In this document: in pieces, positions 1-9,020 of the stretch
How positions within the stretch are numbered: position 1 is the stretch's first letter
How the letters are laid out: every line of letters starts with the position of its first letter
Assembly: GCF_014638995.1 (NCBI RefSeq)
Contig: NZ_BMFR01000002.1
Coordinates: 292,203 to 356,202, forward strand
DNA from: Virgibacillus oceani
GTDB lineage: Bacteria > Bacillota > Bacilli > Bacillales > Amphibacillaceae
Reading direction: 5' to 3'
DNA: 64,000 nt
Made by a program: the position numbers and the translations under genes
The notes under the pieces: generated by a model
The model's input: the letters and a program-made list of their open reading frames with translations, nothing else
Databases searched by the model: none
What the model was told of the DNA's origin: nothing

Positions 1-1
1 T

Positions 2-817
2 GTTTTAATGCTAGGCGGAATGAAGGAAATTATGATTATCAGCACACCGTATGACAGACCAAGATTTGAGGAATTGCTTGGCGATGGATCAGCTTTTGGA
101 ATTTCACTTACCTATAAGGAGCAGTCAGAGCCAAATGGGATTCCAGAGGCATTTATTATCGCGGAAGACTTTATTGGAAATGATGATGTCACACTAATTC
201 TTGGCGACAATATCTTTTATGGGCAAGGCTTCACAACTCTGTTAAGGAAGGCAATAAAAAATCATCACTATGCTACTGTATTTGGTTATCGGGTTAAGGA
301 CCCTGAACGTTTCGGAGTAGTAGAGTTCGATCATCTTAAGAAGGTAATATCGTTAGAGGAAAAGCCAGAAGAACCGAAATCCGACTTTGCTGTGACGGGA
401 TTATACATTTATGACAATCGATGTATTGACTTCGCAAGAAAACTCAGTTTTTCCAAACGAGGTGAACTTGAAATTACGGATCTGAACAAGGAATATTTGA
501 AACGCAGTCAATTGGATGTTCAATTGTTGGGCAGAGGGTTCGCCTGGATGGATGCCGGTACACATGAATCTTTATTTGATGCAGCAGAATTTGTAAAAAA
601 TATTCAGCAGCGTCAAGGTTTTAAACTTGCTTGTCTTGAGGAAATCTCTTATTACATGGGGTATATCGATAAAGAGACTTTATTCAAAAAAGGAAAATCA
701 ATGGAAAAGAATGATTATGGAAAGTACTTGCTGGAAATTGCCGACCGGAAACATACACAGCAGTATTGGGAAGCTATTGACCGCAATCCGATGTTAGGAC
801 TGGTAGAAAATGAATAA
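2..817 (+). CDS. rfbA: Glucose-1-phosphate thymidylyltransferase (RfbA/RmlA), 5' end cut by window
   Basis: Makes dTDP-glucose from dTTP and glucose-1-phosphate in the cytoplasm, the first step towards dTDP-deoxysugars. The frame is open to the window edge and the N-terminal nucleotide-binding G-G-x-G-T-R segment is missing, so about 20 residues lie upstream. Visible family features are MIISTP, LGDNIFYGQGF, EEKPEEPKS followed by FAVTGLYIYD, RGELEITDLN and the GFAWMDAGTHESL segment. It overlaps rfbB by 8 bases and heads a tight operon. No rmlC or rmlD follows, so the product is not being made for dTDP-rhamnose here. Identity is firm; only the start is unknown. Confidence 0.95.
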   Translation, partial: VLMLGGMKEIMIISTPYDRPRFEELLGDGSAFGISLTYKEQSEPNGIPEAFIIAEDFIGNDDVTLILGDNIFYGQGFTTLLRKAIKNHHYATVFGYRVKDPERFGVVEFDHLKKVISLEEKPEEPKSDFAVTGLYIYDNRCIDFARKLSFSKRGELEITDLNKEYLKRSQLDVQLLGRGFAWMDAGTHESLFDAAEFVKNIQQRQGFKLACLEEISYYMGYIDKETLFKKGKSMEKNDYGKYLLEIADRKHTQQYWEAIDRNPMLGLVENE

Positions 818-1844
818 CCGACAGCCAACACTCCTTGTAACCGGTGGTGCAGGATTTATCGGTTCAAATTTTATCACATATTTTTTGAATAAGTATCCGG
901 AACAGCAGCTAATAAATTTTGATAAACTCACATATGCAGGATTGACAAACAATCTCAATGAGGTGGAAAATCTTGATACCTATCACTTTATTAAAGGTGA
1001 TATTGCAGATGAAAAAGCAGTTAATGAGGTTTTCACAAGCTTTGATATCTTGGGAGTTATAAATTTTGCCGCTGAATCTCACGTTGACAGGTCTATCCAA
1101 AACCCAAAAGCATTTATTGAAACAAATGTGTTAGGTACGAATGTTCTTCTTCAGGCAGCAAGGAATACTTGGGAAAAACAAGGCGTGCTGACAAATAGAC
1201 GATTTCACCAAATATCAACTGATGAGATCTATGGGTCCTTAGGTGCAACGGGGAAATTTCACGAATATACGTTATATGACCCTCGCAACCCATACAGTGC
1301 ATCAAAAGCTGGTGCCAATTTGCTAGTGAAGAGCTTTGGCCATACGTATGGAATGGATGTTGTTATCTCTAGCAGTTCAAATAATTTCGGACCAAAACAG
1401 CATTCCGAGAAACTCATTCCCACAATAATTTCAAAAGCACTTGAATTGAAGCCAATACCCATTTACGGAGATGGCAAACATATAAGGGATTGGCTTTATG
1501 TTATGGACCATTGCCGTGCATTGGAGCTCATCTTTCATCATGGGAAAACCCTTGAGACGTATAATATTGGCGGTGGCAATGAACGGACAAATGTTGAACT
1601 TGCAATGGAAGTTTGTGAAATACTCGATTTATTAAAACCGGAAATCAAATCAGAAGTTGCAATTGAAAGTTTTAAGGATTTAATTACATTTACCGTGGAT
1701 CGCCAAGGTCATGATAGGAGATATGCCGTTGATGACACAAAATTAAGACAGACATTGGGCTGGAAACCAGATATAACATTTAAGTCAGGACTTTATCAAA
1801 CAGTAGATTGGTATGCAGAACAATGGAACAACATTACCCTTTAA
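810..1844 (+). CDS. rfbB: dTDP-glucose 4,6-dehydratase (RfbB/RmlB)
   Basis: Converts dTDP-glucose to dTDP-4-keto-6-deoxyglucose with NAD+, the branch intermediate for 4-aminodeoxysugars. The 344-residue protein has the Rossmann motif TGGAGFIGSN at residues 11-20, the active-site STDE segment at 136-139 and the YxxxK pair Y162/K166 in PYSASKAG, all usual for extended short-chain dehydrogenases of this type. Length is normal. It overlaps the gene before by 8 bases, and the next start codon lies inside its last codons, so [11 protein letters not shown] is probably coupled. The downstream WecE homologue uses its product directly. Confidence 0.96.
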   Translation: MNNRQPTLLVTGGAGFIGSNFITYFLNKYPEQQLINFDKLTYAGLTNNLNEVENLDTYHFIKGDIADEKAVNEVFTSFDILGVINFAAESHVDRSIQNPKAFIETNVLGTNVLLQAARNTWEKQGVLTNRRFHQISTDEIYGSLGATGKFHEYTLYDPRNPYSASKAGANLLVKSFGHTYGMDVVISSSSNNFGPKQHSEKLIPTIISKALELKPIPIYGDGKHIRDWLYVMDHCRALELIFHHGKTLETYNIGGGNERTNVELAMEVCEILDLLKPEIKSEVAIESFKDLITFTVDRQGHDRRYAVDDTKLRQTLGWKPDITFKSGLYQTVDWYAEQWNNITL

Positions 1845-2782
1845 TTTCTGTAGTAGTCCCGGTTTACGGTTGTAATAGCTGTTTGAAAGAGCTTTGCAGC
1901 CGTGTTGCAATCACCATTGAAAAAATTCCAGCCCAACTGGAAATAATCTTAGTAAACGATGCAAGTCCAGATAATGCTTGGGAGATAATCAAACAATTAA
2001 GTGTGGATGATAAACGAATCAGGGGGATTGACCTTGCCAGGAATTTTGGTCAGCATCACGCGATAACAGCAGGTCTTGATTATGCCGACGGAGACTGGGT
2101 CGTTGTAATGGATTGTGATCTTCAGGACCGCCCAGAAGAAATTAGAACATTATATAACAAAGCTCAAGAAGGATATGAAGTTGTTTTTGGCAAACGAATG
2201 GAGCGGCAGGACAGCTTGCTGAAACGGAAATCTTCTCAATTCTTTTATCGTGTCTACGATTATTTTGCAGGCAGCAAGTCCGATCACACGATTGCCAATT
2301 ACAGCATTAGCGCAAAAAAAGTAATTAAGAGCTTTCGCAGAATGAAGGAGCAAAACCGTTTTTTCCCGCTGTTTATCCAATGGATGGGGTTTAATACAGC
2401 TACGGTACACGTCGAACACAATGCCAGAAAGACTGGAAAAACGTCTTATAATGTAAAAAAACTGATAAAGCTGGCTACCGATGCAATTATTTCTCAATCC
2501 AATAAACCGCTTCGATTATCTATCCAATTTGGCTTTTTAATCGCGTTTGCATCGTTCATTTACGGTGTGTATTTATTTGCACGGTATTTTTTCTTAGCGG
2601 AACCTGTTCAAGGCTGGACCAGTGTTATGGTCTCGATTTACTTTATTGGAGGGTTAATATTTTTTAACATTGGTGTCCTTGGATTATATATCGGAAAAGT
2701 ATTTAACGAAACGAAGGGCAGACCACTTTATCTAATACGAGAGACGACTGATGAAATAAATGAATTTGACAAACGGAGCTGA
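1823..2782 (+). CDS. GT2 polyisoprenyl-phosphate glycosyltransferase (CsbB/YkoT/ArnC-like)
   Basis: Predicted to transfer a deoxysugar from the dTDP donor to undecaprenyl phosphate on the inner membrane face. The start ATG at 1823 gives MEQHYPLISVVVPVYG, the usual family start; an upstream in-frame GTG at 1808 is possible. Residues about 1-220 form a GT-A domain with VNDASPDNAW and the DxD-type segment VMDCDLQDRPEE. The NARKTGKTSYN segment precedes two C-terminal membrane helices at roughly 230-255 and 270-300, the hallmark of DPM1/GtrB/CsbB enzymes. It overlaps rfbB by 22 bases. The sugar specificity is inferred from neighbours. Confidence 0.88.
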   Translation: MEQHYPLISVVVPVYGCNSCLKELCSRVAITIEKIPAQLEIILVNDASPDNAWEIIKQLSVDDKRIRGIDLARNFGQHHAITAGLDYADGDWVVVMDCDLQDRPEEIRTLYNKAQEGYEVVFGKRMERQDSLLKRKSSQFFYRVYDYFAGSKSDHTIANYSISAKKVIKSFRRMKEQNRFFPLFIQWMGFNTATVHVEHNARKTGKTSYNVKKLIKLATDAIISQSNKPLRLSIQFGFLIAFASFIYGVYLFARYFFLAEPVQGWTSVMVSIYFIGGLIFFNIGVLGLYIGKVFNETKGRPLYLIRETTDEINEFDKRS

Positions 2783-2789
2783 TCATCTA

Positions 2790-3476
2790 ATGACTTATTT
2801 AAGACCTACCCCGTGGGATAAGCGGAATTTTAATATCAACACCTATGAAGTCACCTCGTCAGGAGAAGATGCGCTTCAGGAAACAGATAAACACGAAGGG
2901 CATTTCACCCTGAAGGTAAACCCATTAGAGAATCCAAAAGAACTATTAGCACACGGTTTTTATTATATGGATACGTTGATTGAACCAGTTTGCAAAAAAG
3001 AAAACCTGCGTTACTTTGAGCATGAAAATACCTTCATTTCACAAGAATATAATGCCCAGGAGGTCTTTGACATTGCAGAGGAAGCATTCATGCATGGCCG
3101 ATTTCATCGCGATTTTCACATAGCTTCATCCTTAGCTGATTTGCGCTATTTAAACTGGGTAAAGGATTTACATGAAAAGGAGCAGCTATTTGGTCTTTAT
3201 TTCGAGAATAGGTTAGCAGGATTTTATGCTTTTGAAGACGACAAAGTACTGTTACTAGGAATTAAAGAACAATTTCGCAATAAAGGACTTGCCAAAACAT
3301 TTACAAGTCAAGGATGCAAAGAGCAATTTAAGCTCGGTAACCAAAAATTAAGAACATCCATTTCTGCAGCAAACGTTGCATCCCTGAATCTGTTTTATTC
3401 ACTTGGGTTTAAATTGACAAATACGATTGATGTATACCATAAATTAACTGGCCCATCGCCATCGGAAGTGCTGTAA
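2790..3476 (+). CDS. GNAT acetyltransferase, WecD/RffC-like (dTDP-4-amino sugar N-acetyltransferase)
   Basis: Likely acetylates the 4-amino group of the dTDP-4-amino-4,6-dideoxyhexose made by the WecE homologue two genes downstream. The start at 2790 is chosen because GGAG lies 11 bases before it; an in-frame ATG at 2760 inside the previous gene has no such site. The protein has 228 residues, close to E. coli WecD. The C-terminal half has a GNAT core: GLYFENRLAGFYAF, the acetyl-CoA loop IKEQFRNKGLAKTF (Q/RxxGxG/A type) and the AANVASLNLFYSLGFK segment. The N-terminal 100 residues are WecD-like without clear motifs. Family is sure; substrate is inferred from context. Confidence 0.8.
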   Translation: MTYLRPTPWDKRNFNINTYEVTSSGEDALQETDKHEGHFTLKVNPLENPKELLAHGFYYMDTLIEPVCKKENLRYFEHENTFISQEYNAQEVFDIAEEAFMHGRFHRDFHIASSLADLRYLNWVKDLHEKEQLFGLYFENRLAGFYAFEDDKVLLLGIKEQFRNKGLAKTFTSQGCKEQFKLGNQKLRTSISAANVASLNLFYSLGFKLTNTIDVYHKLTGPSPSEVL

Positions 3477-3841
3477 TGGGGTACGCATATATTTTCGGCA
3501 CCATCTTTTTTACTGTTTATGGACAATTAATTTTGAAGTGGAAAATTGACAAAGCGGGCAGTCTTCCAGATGGATGGAAGGATAAGCTTGTGTTTCTGCT
3601 GCAGCTGCTGCTTGATCCAATCATTTTATCTGGGTTTCTATCGGCATTTGTAGCATCCCTATTTTGGATGGCGGCAATGACTAAATTTAATATCAGTTAT
3701 GCCTATCCATTTATGAGCCTGTCGTTTGTTCTTGTTTTTTTACTTTCAGTGGTGTTATTTCAGGAACCAGTAACAATTCAGAAGATAGCAGGTTTGTCGC
3801 TCATTGTTTTAGGCATAATCGTGACAAGTCAGTCTTTATGA
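3476..3841 (+). CDS. Small four-helix DMT/EamA-type membrane protein (ArnE/ArnF-like flippase candidate)
   Basis: A 121-residue hydrophobic protein with about four membrane segments (1-22, 36-60, 66-92, 98-121). It resembles small DMT-superfamily proteins such as ArnE/ArnF, which flip an undecaprenyl-phosphate aminosugar in Gram-negatives. The FNISYAYPFMSLSFVLV segment followed by FQEPVTIQKIAGLSLIVLGI is typical of one EamA repeat half. Its start overlaps the stop of the acetyltransferase as TAATG. Placed between a lipid-linked sugar synthase and a large membrane protein, it plausibly moves the lipid-P-sugar across the membrane, replacing GtcA of other Gram-positive systems. Transport role is inference. 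Confidence 0.75.
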   Translation: MGYAYIFGTIFFTVYGQLILKWKIDKAGSLPDGWKDKLVFLLQLLLDPIILSGFLSAFVASLFWMAAMTKFNISYAYPFMSLSFVLVFLLSVVLFQEPVTIQKIAGLSLIVLGIIVTSQSL

Positions 3842-3851
3842 GGTGATAACA

Positions 3852-4973
3852 ATGATTCCGTTTAATAAGCCATGTGCAATCGGAGTAGAGGAAGCAGCAA
3901 TCAATGAAGCAATATCTTCAAGTAAACTAGCAGGTAACGGTCCATTTGGAAAGAAATGTTCTGATTGGCTGGAAAATCGATTGTCATGCGAAAGGGCATT
4001 ATTGACTCCATCGTGTACTGCGGCATTGGAAATGACTGCATTGTTAACGGAAGTCGGTACCGGCGATGAAGTGATCATGCCGTCGTATACGTTTGTATCA
4101 ACAGCAAATGCCTTCGCAATTAGAGGTGCGAAAATTCGATTTGTCGACGTTACACCAGATACACTGAACATTGATCCAGGGAAAATCGAAGCTGCCATAA
4201 CAGAACGAACAAAAGCTGTAGTTGTTGTACACTATGCTGGAATTGCATGTGATATGGACGCAATAATGGATATTGCCTACAGACATGATTTATGGGTCAT
4301 TGAAGATGCTGCCCAGGCGTTATTAAGCACATATAAGGGTAAACCATTAGGATCCATTGGACATTTTGGTACCATTAGCTTTCACGAAACAAAAAATTAT
4401 ACTTGTGGTGAAGGTGGTGCTTTAATTATTAATGATTCATCAGCTGTCGAACGTGCTGAGATAATACAAGAAAAAGGCACAAACCGATCGCAGTTTAAGA
4501 AAGGAATGGTCGATAAATATACATGGCGTGATATTGGCTCATCCTTTTTATTGAGTGATCTGAATGCGGCCTACCTTTATGTACAGCTTCAGCATGCAGA
4601 TTCCATAAATGAAAACCGCATCCAATCATGGAGACAATATGAAGATACATTAAAAACAGTTGATTCAATAGCAATTCCCTACGTACCGGATCATTGCAAG
4701 CATAATGCACATATGTTTTATATCAAAACAAAGGATGAAAATGAACGCGATCAGCTTATCCGCTTTTTATATGAAAACAATATCATGGCGGTGTCCCATT
4801 ACGTTCCATTACACACCTCACATGCAGGTGAAAAATACGGTGAATTTATTGGCATGGACCAATACACTACAACCGAAAGCGCGCGATTACTGCGTCTACC
4901 TTTATATTACGGAATAGGAGAAGAGGCAATCGATCATGTGGTCAGCACTATACAAACATTTTACCAACCATAA
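3852..4973 (+). CDS. wecE: dTDP-4-keto-6-deoxyglucose 4-aminotransferase (WecE/RffA family)
   Basis: A PLP enzyme of the DegT/DnrJ/EryC1/StrS family that aminates dTDP-4-keto-6-deoxyglucose, by homology giving dTDP-4-amino-4,6-dideoxygalactose. The ATG at 3852 is chosen because GAGGTG sits 7 bases upstream; the earlier in-frame GTG at 3843 overlaps that site. Similarity to E. coli WecE is visible throughout: MIPFN at the start, LLTPSCTA, GDEVIMPSYTFVSTANAF, VHYAGIACDMD, then SFHETKNYT with K181 as the PLP lysine at the same position as in E. coli, GEGGA, EKGTNRSQF, VDKYTWRDIGSS and NAHMFYIK. Normal length of 373 residues. Its end overlaps the next gene by 38 bases. Confidence 0.92.
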   Translation: MIPFNKPCAIGVEEAAINEAISSSKLAGNGPFGKKCSDWLENRLSCERALLTPSCTAALEMTALLTEVGTGDEVIMPSYTFVSTANAFAIRGAKIRFVDVTPDTLNIDPGKIEAAITERTKAVVVVHYAGIACDMDAIMDIAYRHDLWVIEDAAQALLSTYKGKPLGSIGHFGTISFHETKNYTCGEGGALIINDSSAVERAEIIQEKGTNRSQFKKGMVDKYTWRDIGSSFLLSDLNAAYLYVQLQHADSINENRIQSWRQYEDTLKTVDSIAIPYVPDHCKHNAHMFYIKTKDENERDQLIRFLYENNIMAVSHYVPLHTSHAGEKYGEFIGMDQYTTTESARLLRLPLYYGIGEEAIDHVVSTIQTFYQP

Positions 4974-6627
4974 ATATATCTGTTTCGCATGCCTCATTAT
5001 CCTTGCTTACCTAATGCCTTACTATATTCTGGGCGAAGATACCCACATCAGAGTTCACGACAATCTGGATTCAAATATTGTTTGGTATAAATTACTTGCT
5101 GAAAGTGGACAGATATTTTCCCTGACAGACGTAACGATACCGAACGTTATAAATGGTTTGCCGAGAAGCTCTCTTCCGTCCGCTCTTGATGCAATGGTAT
5201 GGCTATATGTAATTTTTAAGCCTATGACCGCCTATGCAATCGGTCAAACAATTATGAGATTTACCGCTTTCTTTGGTATGTATTTACTGTTAAAAAACCA
5301 TGTATTCCGTGATGATAAACTTCCATTAATAACTGTTGGTTCGGCATTGGCATTTGCACTGCTGCCTTATTGGCCATCCGGACTCTTATCAATTGCAGGG
5401 TTACCGTTAGCTCTTCACCTATTTCTGTCAATCAGAAAGATGGGAAGAGCAGCCCCCAGCTATTACTGGGTTGTTTTATTTATCATTCCGTTCTTCTCCA
5501 ATTTTATTTTAACGTTTGTGTTTTTCTTAAGTCTAATGGGATTATTCTGGTTGATTGACTGGATTCGCATGAGGCACTTTAATGGTACATTTTTCGCAGC
5601 AATTGCTGGAATGACAGCAATTTTTATAATTAAAAACTATTTGCTTATATATGCGATGTTCTTTAATAGCGGCTTTACTTCTCATCGCAATGAAAATGAT
5701 CTTGGACATAAGAATTTGTCTGGTACGTTAGACTTATTCGTGGATAATTTCGTCAATGGACATACACATGATATGTCAATCCATTACGCGATTATTCTCC
5801 CTGTTATTGGACTCGCGCTGTTAGTCGCTGCATACCATAATTTGAAACCCCTCAAGCTTGTGATCCTTTTCATTGCCAATATAATCCTTTCTTTTTGGTA
5901 TGCGTTGTGGTACTGGGAAGGATTGCGTGTGATTAAAGATCATTTCATGGTTGCTAATACGTTTAACTTTAGCCGTATCCACTTTTTTGATCCAGCTATT
6001 TGGTATATTTGTTTTGCTATTGGATTAGCTATTTTATGGAAGCATTTAAAATTTGCCAAGCCATTCATTAGCATATTAATCATCGTCCAATGCTTCTTGC
6101 TATTTCAATTGAATGAGGAAAACAAGTATAGCAAGATAGGTACACCAACATTTAAGGAATTTTATGCAGAGGAATTATTCCAGAACATTGAGGATTATAT
6201 CGGAAAGAACCAATCAAGTTATCGTGTGGTAAGCATTGGACTTCATCCAACAATTGCGCAATATAATGGATTTTATACACTTGATACATACAACACCAGC
6301 TACCCGCTTGCCTATAAATTCAAGTTCCGGGAAATTATTGCACCCGAGCTTGAGAAAAATCTTAAATTAAAAAATTACTACGACACATGGGGCAGCAGGG
6401 CATATATGTATGTAAGCGAATTAGGAAAGCATTATATGTTTACCAAAAAAAGTGATAAAGTAATTCATAATCTTGATATTAATACGGATGCTTTAAAAGA
6501 ATTGGGCGGCAAGTACGTTTTTTCTGCTTTGCCTATTGAGAATCATGCTGCGATTGGTCTTCAATTGGAACAGCAGTTTGAGGTAGAAGGATTACCTTGG
6601 AAAATCTGGCTGTATCACTTGGAATAG
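4936..6627 (+). CDS. Polytopic membrane protein, YkoS/YfhO-like (DUF6044-type), putative extracytoplasmic glycosyltransferase
   Basis: A 563-residue membrane protein with about ten to twelve hydrophobic segments up to residue 400 and a soluble C-terminal part. An acidic segment, GEDTHIRVHDNLDSN at residues 32-46, follows the first helix, the place where GT-C glycosyltransferases carry catalytic Asp/Glu. It resembles Bacillus YkoS-type proteins found beside CsbB-like enzymes; I have no alignment to prove this. As last gene of the operon it would transfer the lipid-carried sugar to a wall polymer outside the cell. The start overlaps the wecE homologue by 38 bases; no strong ribosome site is obvious. 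An inverted repeat follows. Confidence 0.65.
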   Translation: MWSALYKHFTNHKYICFACLIILAYLMPYYILGEDTHIRVHDNLDSNIVWYKLLAESGQIFSLTDVTIPNVINGLPRSSLPSALDAMVWLYVIFKPMTAYAIGQTIMRFTAFFGMYLLLKNHVFRDDKLPLITVGSALAFALLPYWPSGLLSIAGLPLALHLFLSIRKMGRAAPSYYWVVLFIIPFFSNFILTFVFFLSLMGLFWLIDWIRMRHFNGTFFAAIAGMTAIFIIKNYLLIYAMFFNSGFTSHRNENDLGHKNLSGTLDLFVDNFVNGHTHDMSIHYAIILPVIGLALLVAAYHNLKPLKLVILFIANIILSFWYALWYWEGLRVIKDHFMVANTFNFSRIHFFDPAIWYICFAIGLAILWKHLKFAKPFISILIIVQCFLLFQLNEENKYSKIGTPTFKEFYAEELFQNIEDYIGKNQSSYRVVSIGLHPTIAQYNGFYTLDTYNTSYPLAYKFKFREIIAPELEKNLKLKNYYDTWGSRAYMYVSELGKHYMFTKKSDKVIHNLDINTDALKELGGKYVFSALPIENHAAIGLQLEQQFEVEGLPWKIWLYHLE

Positions 6628-6639
6628 AGGCATATTAAG

Positions 6640-6672
6640 AAAGAGTGCATGCCTGATTGCACTCTCTCTTGC
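6640..6672. terminator. Hairpin terminator between convergent operons
   Basis: AGAGTGCA at 6642-6649 pairs with TGCACTCT at 6658-6665 around an 8-base loop. It lies between the end of the + strand glycosylation operon (6627) and the end of the - strand catabolic operon (6676), so it may serve both. The T-run on the + side is interrupted by C, so efficiency is uncertain. Confidence 0.6.
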
Positions 6673-6675
6673 AAA

Positions 6676-7767
6676 CTAGTTAGTAAAAATTTCAGTGTCT
6701 GCATATTCATTTAACAACTCGACAAACCTGTCACCGACCTCTCCCGTTGATGCACTGCCGCCTAAATCAGGTGTTAGCTGCATTGTTTCTTTTAGCATAT
6801 CTTTAATGCAGGAAAGCACAGCTTCTCCCCATTCTTTCTCTCCAAAAAAGTCGAGCATCTGACTGACAGACCAAATTGCCGCAATCGGATTAGCAATCCC
6901 TTTTCCAGCTATATCCGGGGCAGAACCATGTACAGGCTCAAACATGGAAGGAAAGTCTTTTTCAGGATTAATATTTGCTCCAGTCGCAAGCCCAAGCCCG
7001 CCGGTAAGTGCAGCACCAAGATCAGTTAATATGTCACCAAAAAGATTAGAAGTAACAACGACTTCAAACTTTTTCGGATCTGTAACAAAATACAGACTGG
7101 CAGCGTCAACAAGATACGAATACGTCTTCACATCAGGATATTCTTTTCCTATCTCATCAAAAACTTCATCCCAGAAAACCATGGAATAATTCAATGCGTT
7201 ACCTTTACTAATGCTCGTTAATGTCCTGTTCGATTTACTTGCTTCTTCATATGCATAACGTATAATCCGCTCTGTACCTTTCCTTGTGAACACCCCTGTT
7301 TGCAATACTACTTCTTCCTGATTTCCTTTGAATAATCGTTCTCCCGCACCAGCATATTCACCTTCACTATTTTCTCGGATTACAAGGAAGTCAATATCTT
7401 TTTCCATTTTCGATTTCAATGGTGTCAACGATTGGTTTAAAAGTGTAACGGGACGCAAATTTACATATTGATCAAATTCTTTTCTAATCCTTAACAAAAG
7501 GTCCCATAATGAAATATGGTCTGGAACCCCAGGATAACCGACAGCACCTAGATAAATAGCATCAAAAGTCTTTAGTTTGTCGATACCATCATCGTCCATC
7601 ATTTTACCGTTATCAATATAGTACTCACATCCCCATGGGAACATCGTGAAGGTAAATGAGATGCTGGAATCCAGTTTTTCAATCGCTTTTAAAACTTTTA
7701 CACCTTCTGCCACAACCTCTGGTCCAATTCCATCACCTGGTATTAATGCAATATTGAACGTTTTCAT
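6676..7767 (-). CDS. Tartrate dehydrogenase / D-malate dehydrogenase (decarboxylating) family protein
   Basis: NAD-dependent beta-decarboxylating dehydrogenase of the isocitrate/isopropylmalate family. Its closest look is to TtuC/DmlA/YcsA, which act on tartrate, D-malate and the reductive decarboxylation of oxaloglycolate to D-glycerate. Visible are IALIPGDGIGPEV at the start, LGAVGYPGVPDH, IRENSEGEYAGAG, the Lys/Asp segment YLVDAASLYFVTDP, LFGDILTDLGAALTGGLG and [18 protein letters not shown]. An 81-base gap follows alr; AAGGAGG stands before the ATG. It is last in the long operon that starts at the gntR gene. Substrate is not proven; a role on tartrate-level products of hydroxyectoine breakdown is inferred from context. 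Confidence 0.85.
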   Translation of the reverse strand: MKTFNIALIPGDGIGPEVVAEGVKVLKAIEKLDSSISFTFTMFPWGCEYYIDNGKMMDDDGIDKLKTFDAIYLGAVGYPGVPDHISLWDLLLRIRKEFDQYVNLRPVTLLNQSLTPLKSKMEKDIDFLVIRENSEGEYAGAGERLFKGNQEEVVLQTGVFTRKGTERIIRYAYEEASKSNRTLTSISKGNALNYSMVFWDEVFDEIGKEYPDVKTYSYLVDAASLYFVTDPKKFEVVVTSNLFGDILTDLGAALTGGLGLATGANINPEKDFPSMFEPVHGSAPDIAGKGIANPIAAIWSVSQMLDFFGEKEWGEAVLSCIKDMLKETMQLTPDLGGSASTGEVGDRFVELLNEYADTEIFTN

Positions 7768-7847
7768 CTGTGACCTCCTTAATCGCTTAAATTGTTATTT
7801 TTCTAATAGGTTATTTTATTATGTTCTTTCGGTAGACATAAACTTTA

Positions 7848-8981
7848 TTACACATACACACGTCGAATTCGTTGCGTCATGCTAGCCAGTACTTCATCGA
7901 CAATACTATTCATCCAGCCTGCCATTTCACGTGCAGTAATTTCATCATTCCCTTGTTTCCCCATTACAACAACTTCATCCCCAACTTCAACACCAGGAAT
8001 ATGGGTAACATCAATTAACGTTTGGTCAAGGGAAACAGTCCCAACAATTTTTGCCCTTATCCCTTTTACCAGCATTTCTCCGTTATTTGAAAATGATCTT
8101 TTGTAGCCATCACCAAGACCAATCGGAACAACTGCTATCTTTTCAGTTGATGTAGTTACATAATTTCCACCGTAACCAACTGCTGTATTCGGTGGAAGCT
8201 CCCTTATCTGGAGAAGCTGCGACTTTAATTTCATAACCGATTTTAATGGAGCAATATTCCGTTGGCGAAGTGCCGGATGATAGCCAAATAAAGCAATCCC
8301 GGGCCTTATCATGTCAAGCCGCATATCTTCCCTTTCAATTGTAATGGTTGAGCCCCCAACATGGTGAATGGAAAAAGTGAATCCAGCATTTTTCAGTTCC
8401 TGAACAGTGCCCATAAATAATGCAAATTGTTTCCCGGTCGTCACCCAATCCCCCTCATCGGCTCGTGAGAAATGTGTGTAAATTCCTTCCCAATTCAGTC
8501 CTGGCTGATGATAGCATGTCGTGCAAAAGTCTATAGCATTGTCCGGGTCGACCCCAAATCTGTGAAGACCTGTATCTATTTTCAAATGTACAGGAATGAT
8601 ACGGTTCTTTAGTGTCGCTTCCCTGCTGAGTTCTTTAGCAAGCTGCAAAGAGGAAATCGAAGCTACCAGGCTATATGTAATAACGTCAGCTACCTGCATT
8701 GGAGAAATGGTACTCAAAATATGAATGGGTGCAGTAATACCACTTTCACGGAGCATTGCACCCTCTTCAACTGTACTCACACCAAGACGGTCCGCCCCCG
8801 CTTTAATTGCTTCATGCCCAATTGGAACAATACCGTGCCCGTATGCATTTGTTTTAATGACCGCTAACAAGAGATTGTTTTTCGTATGCTTTTTTAACAC
8901 CTGTATATTCTTTCTAAAAGCTTTCAGATCAATTTCTGCAATAGTTGGGCTATAAGATGATAAACGTAATGATTGCAGCAC
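7848..8981 (-). CDS. alr: Alanine racemase-family protein
   Basis: PLP-dependent racemase with an N-terminal TIM barrel and C-terminal beta domain. K43 in AVIKTNAYGHG is the PLP lysine, and VGYGGNY carries the second catalytic tyrosine. HVGGSTI, DMIRPGIALFGY and GLGDGYKRS are also family segments. Length 377 is normal. The start is GTG at 8981 with GGGGGG 8 bases upstream. It sits inside a catabolic operon beside a D-amino acid aminotransferase, so it is probably a catabolic racemase (alanine or a hydroxylated amino acid) rather than the housekeeping wall enzyme. That substrate assignment is inference. Confidence 0.9.
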   Translation of the reverse strand: MLQSLRLSSYSPTIAEIDLKAFRKNIQVLKKHTKNNLLLAVIKTNAYGHGIVPIGHEAIKAGADRLGVSTVEEGAMLRESGITAPIHILSTISPMQVADVITYSLVASISSLQLAKELSREATLKNRIIPVHLKIDTGLHRFGVDPDNAIDFCTTCYHQPGLNWEGIYTHFSRADEGDWVTTGKQFALFMGTVQELKNAGFTFSIHHVGGSTITIEREDMRLDMIRPGIALFGYHPALRQRNIAPLKSVMKLKSQLLQIRELPPNTAVGYGGNYVTTSTEKIAVVPIGLGDGYKRSFSNNGEMLVKGIRAKIVGTVSLDQTLIDVTHIPGVEVGDEVVVMGKQGNDEITAREMAGWMNSIVDEVLASMTQRIRRVYV

Positions 8982-9020
8982 AGTACTGTCCCCCCAGTGG
9001 TTAATTATTTTTAATTTTAC

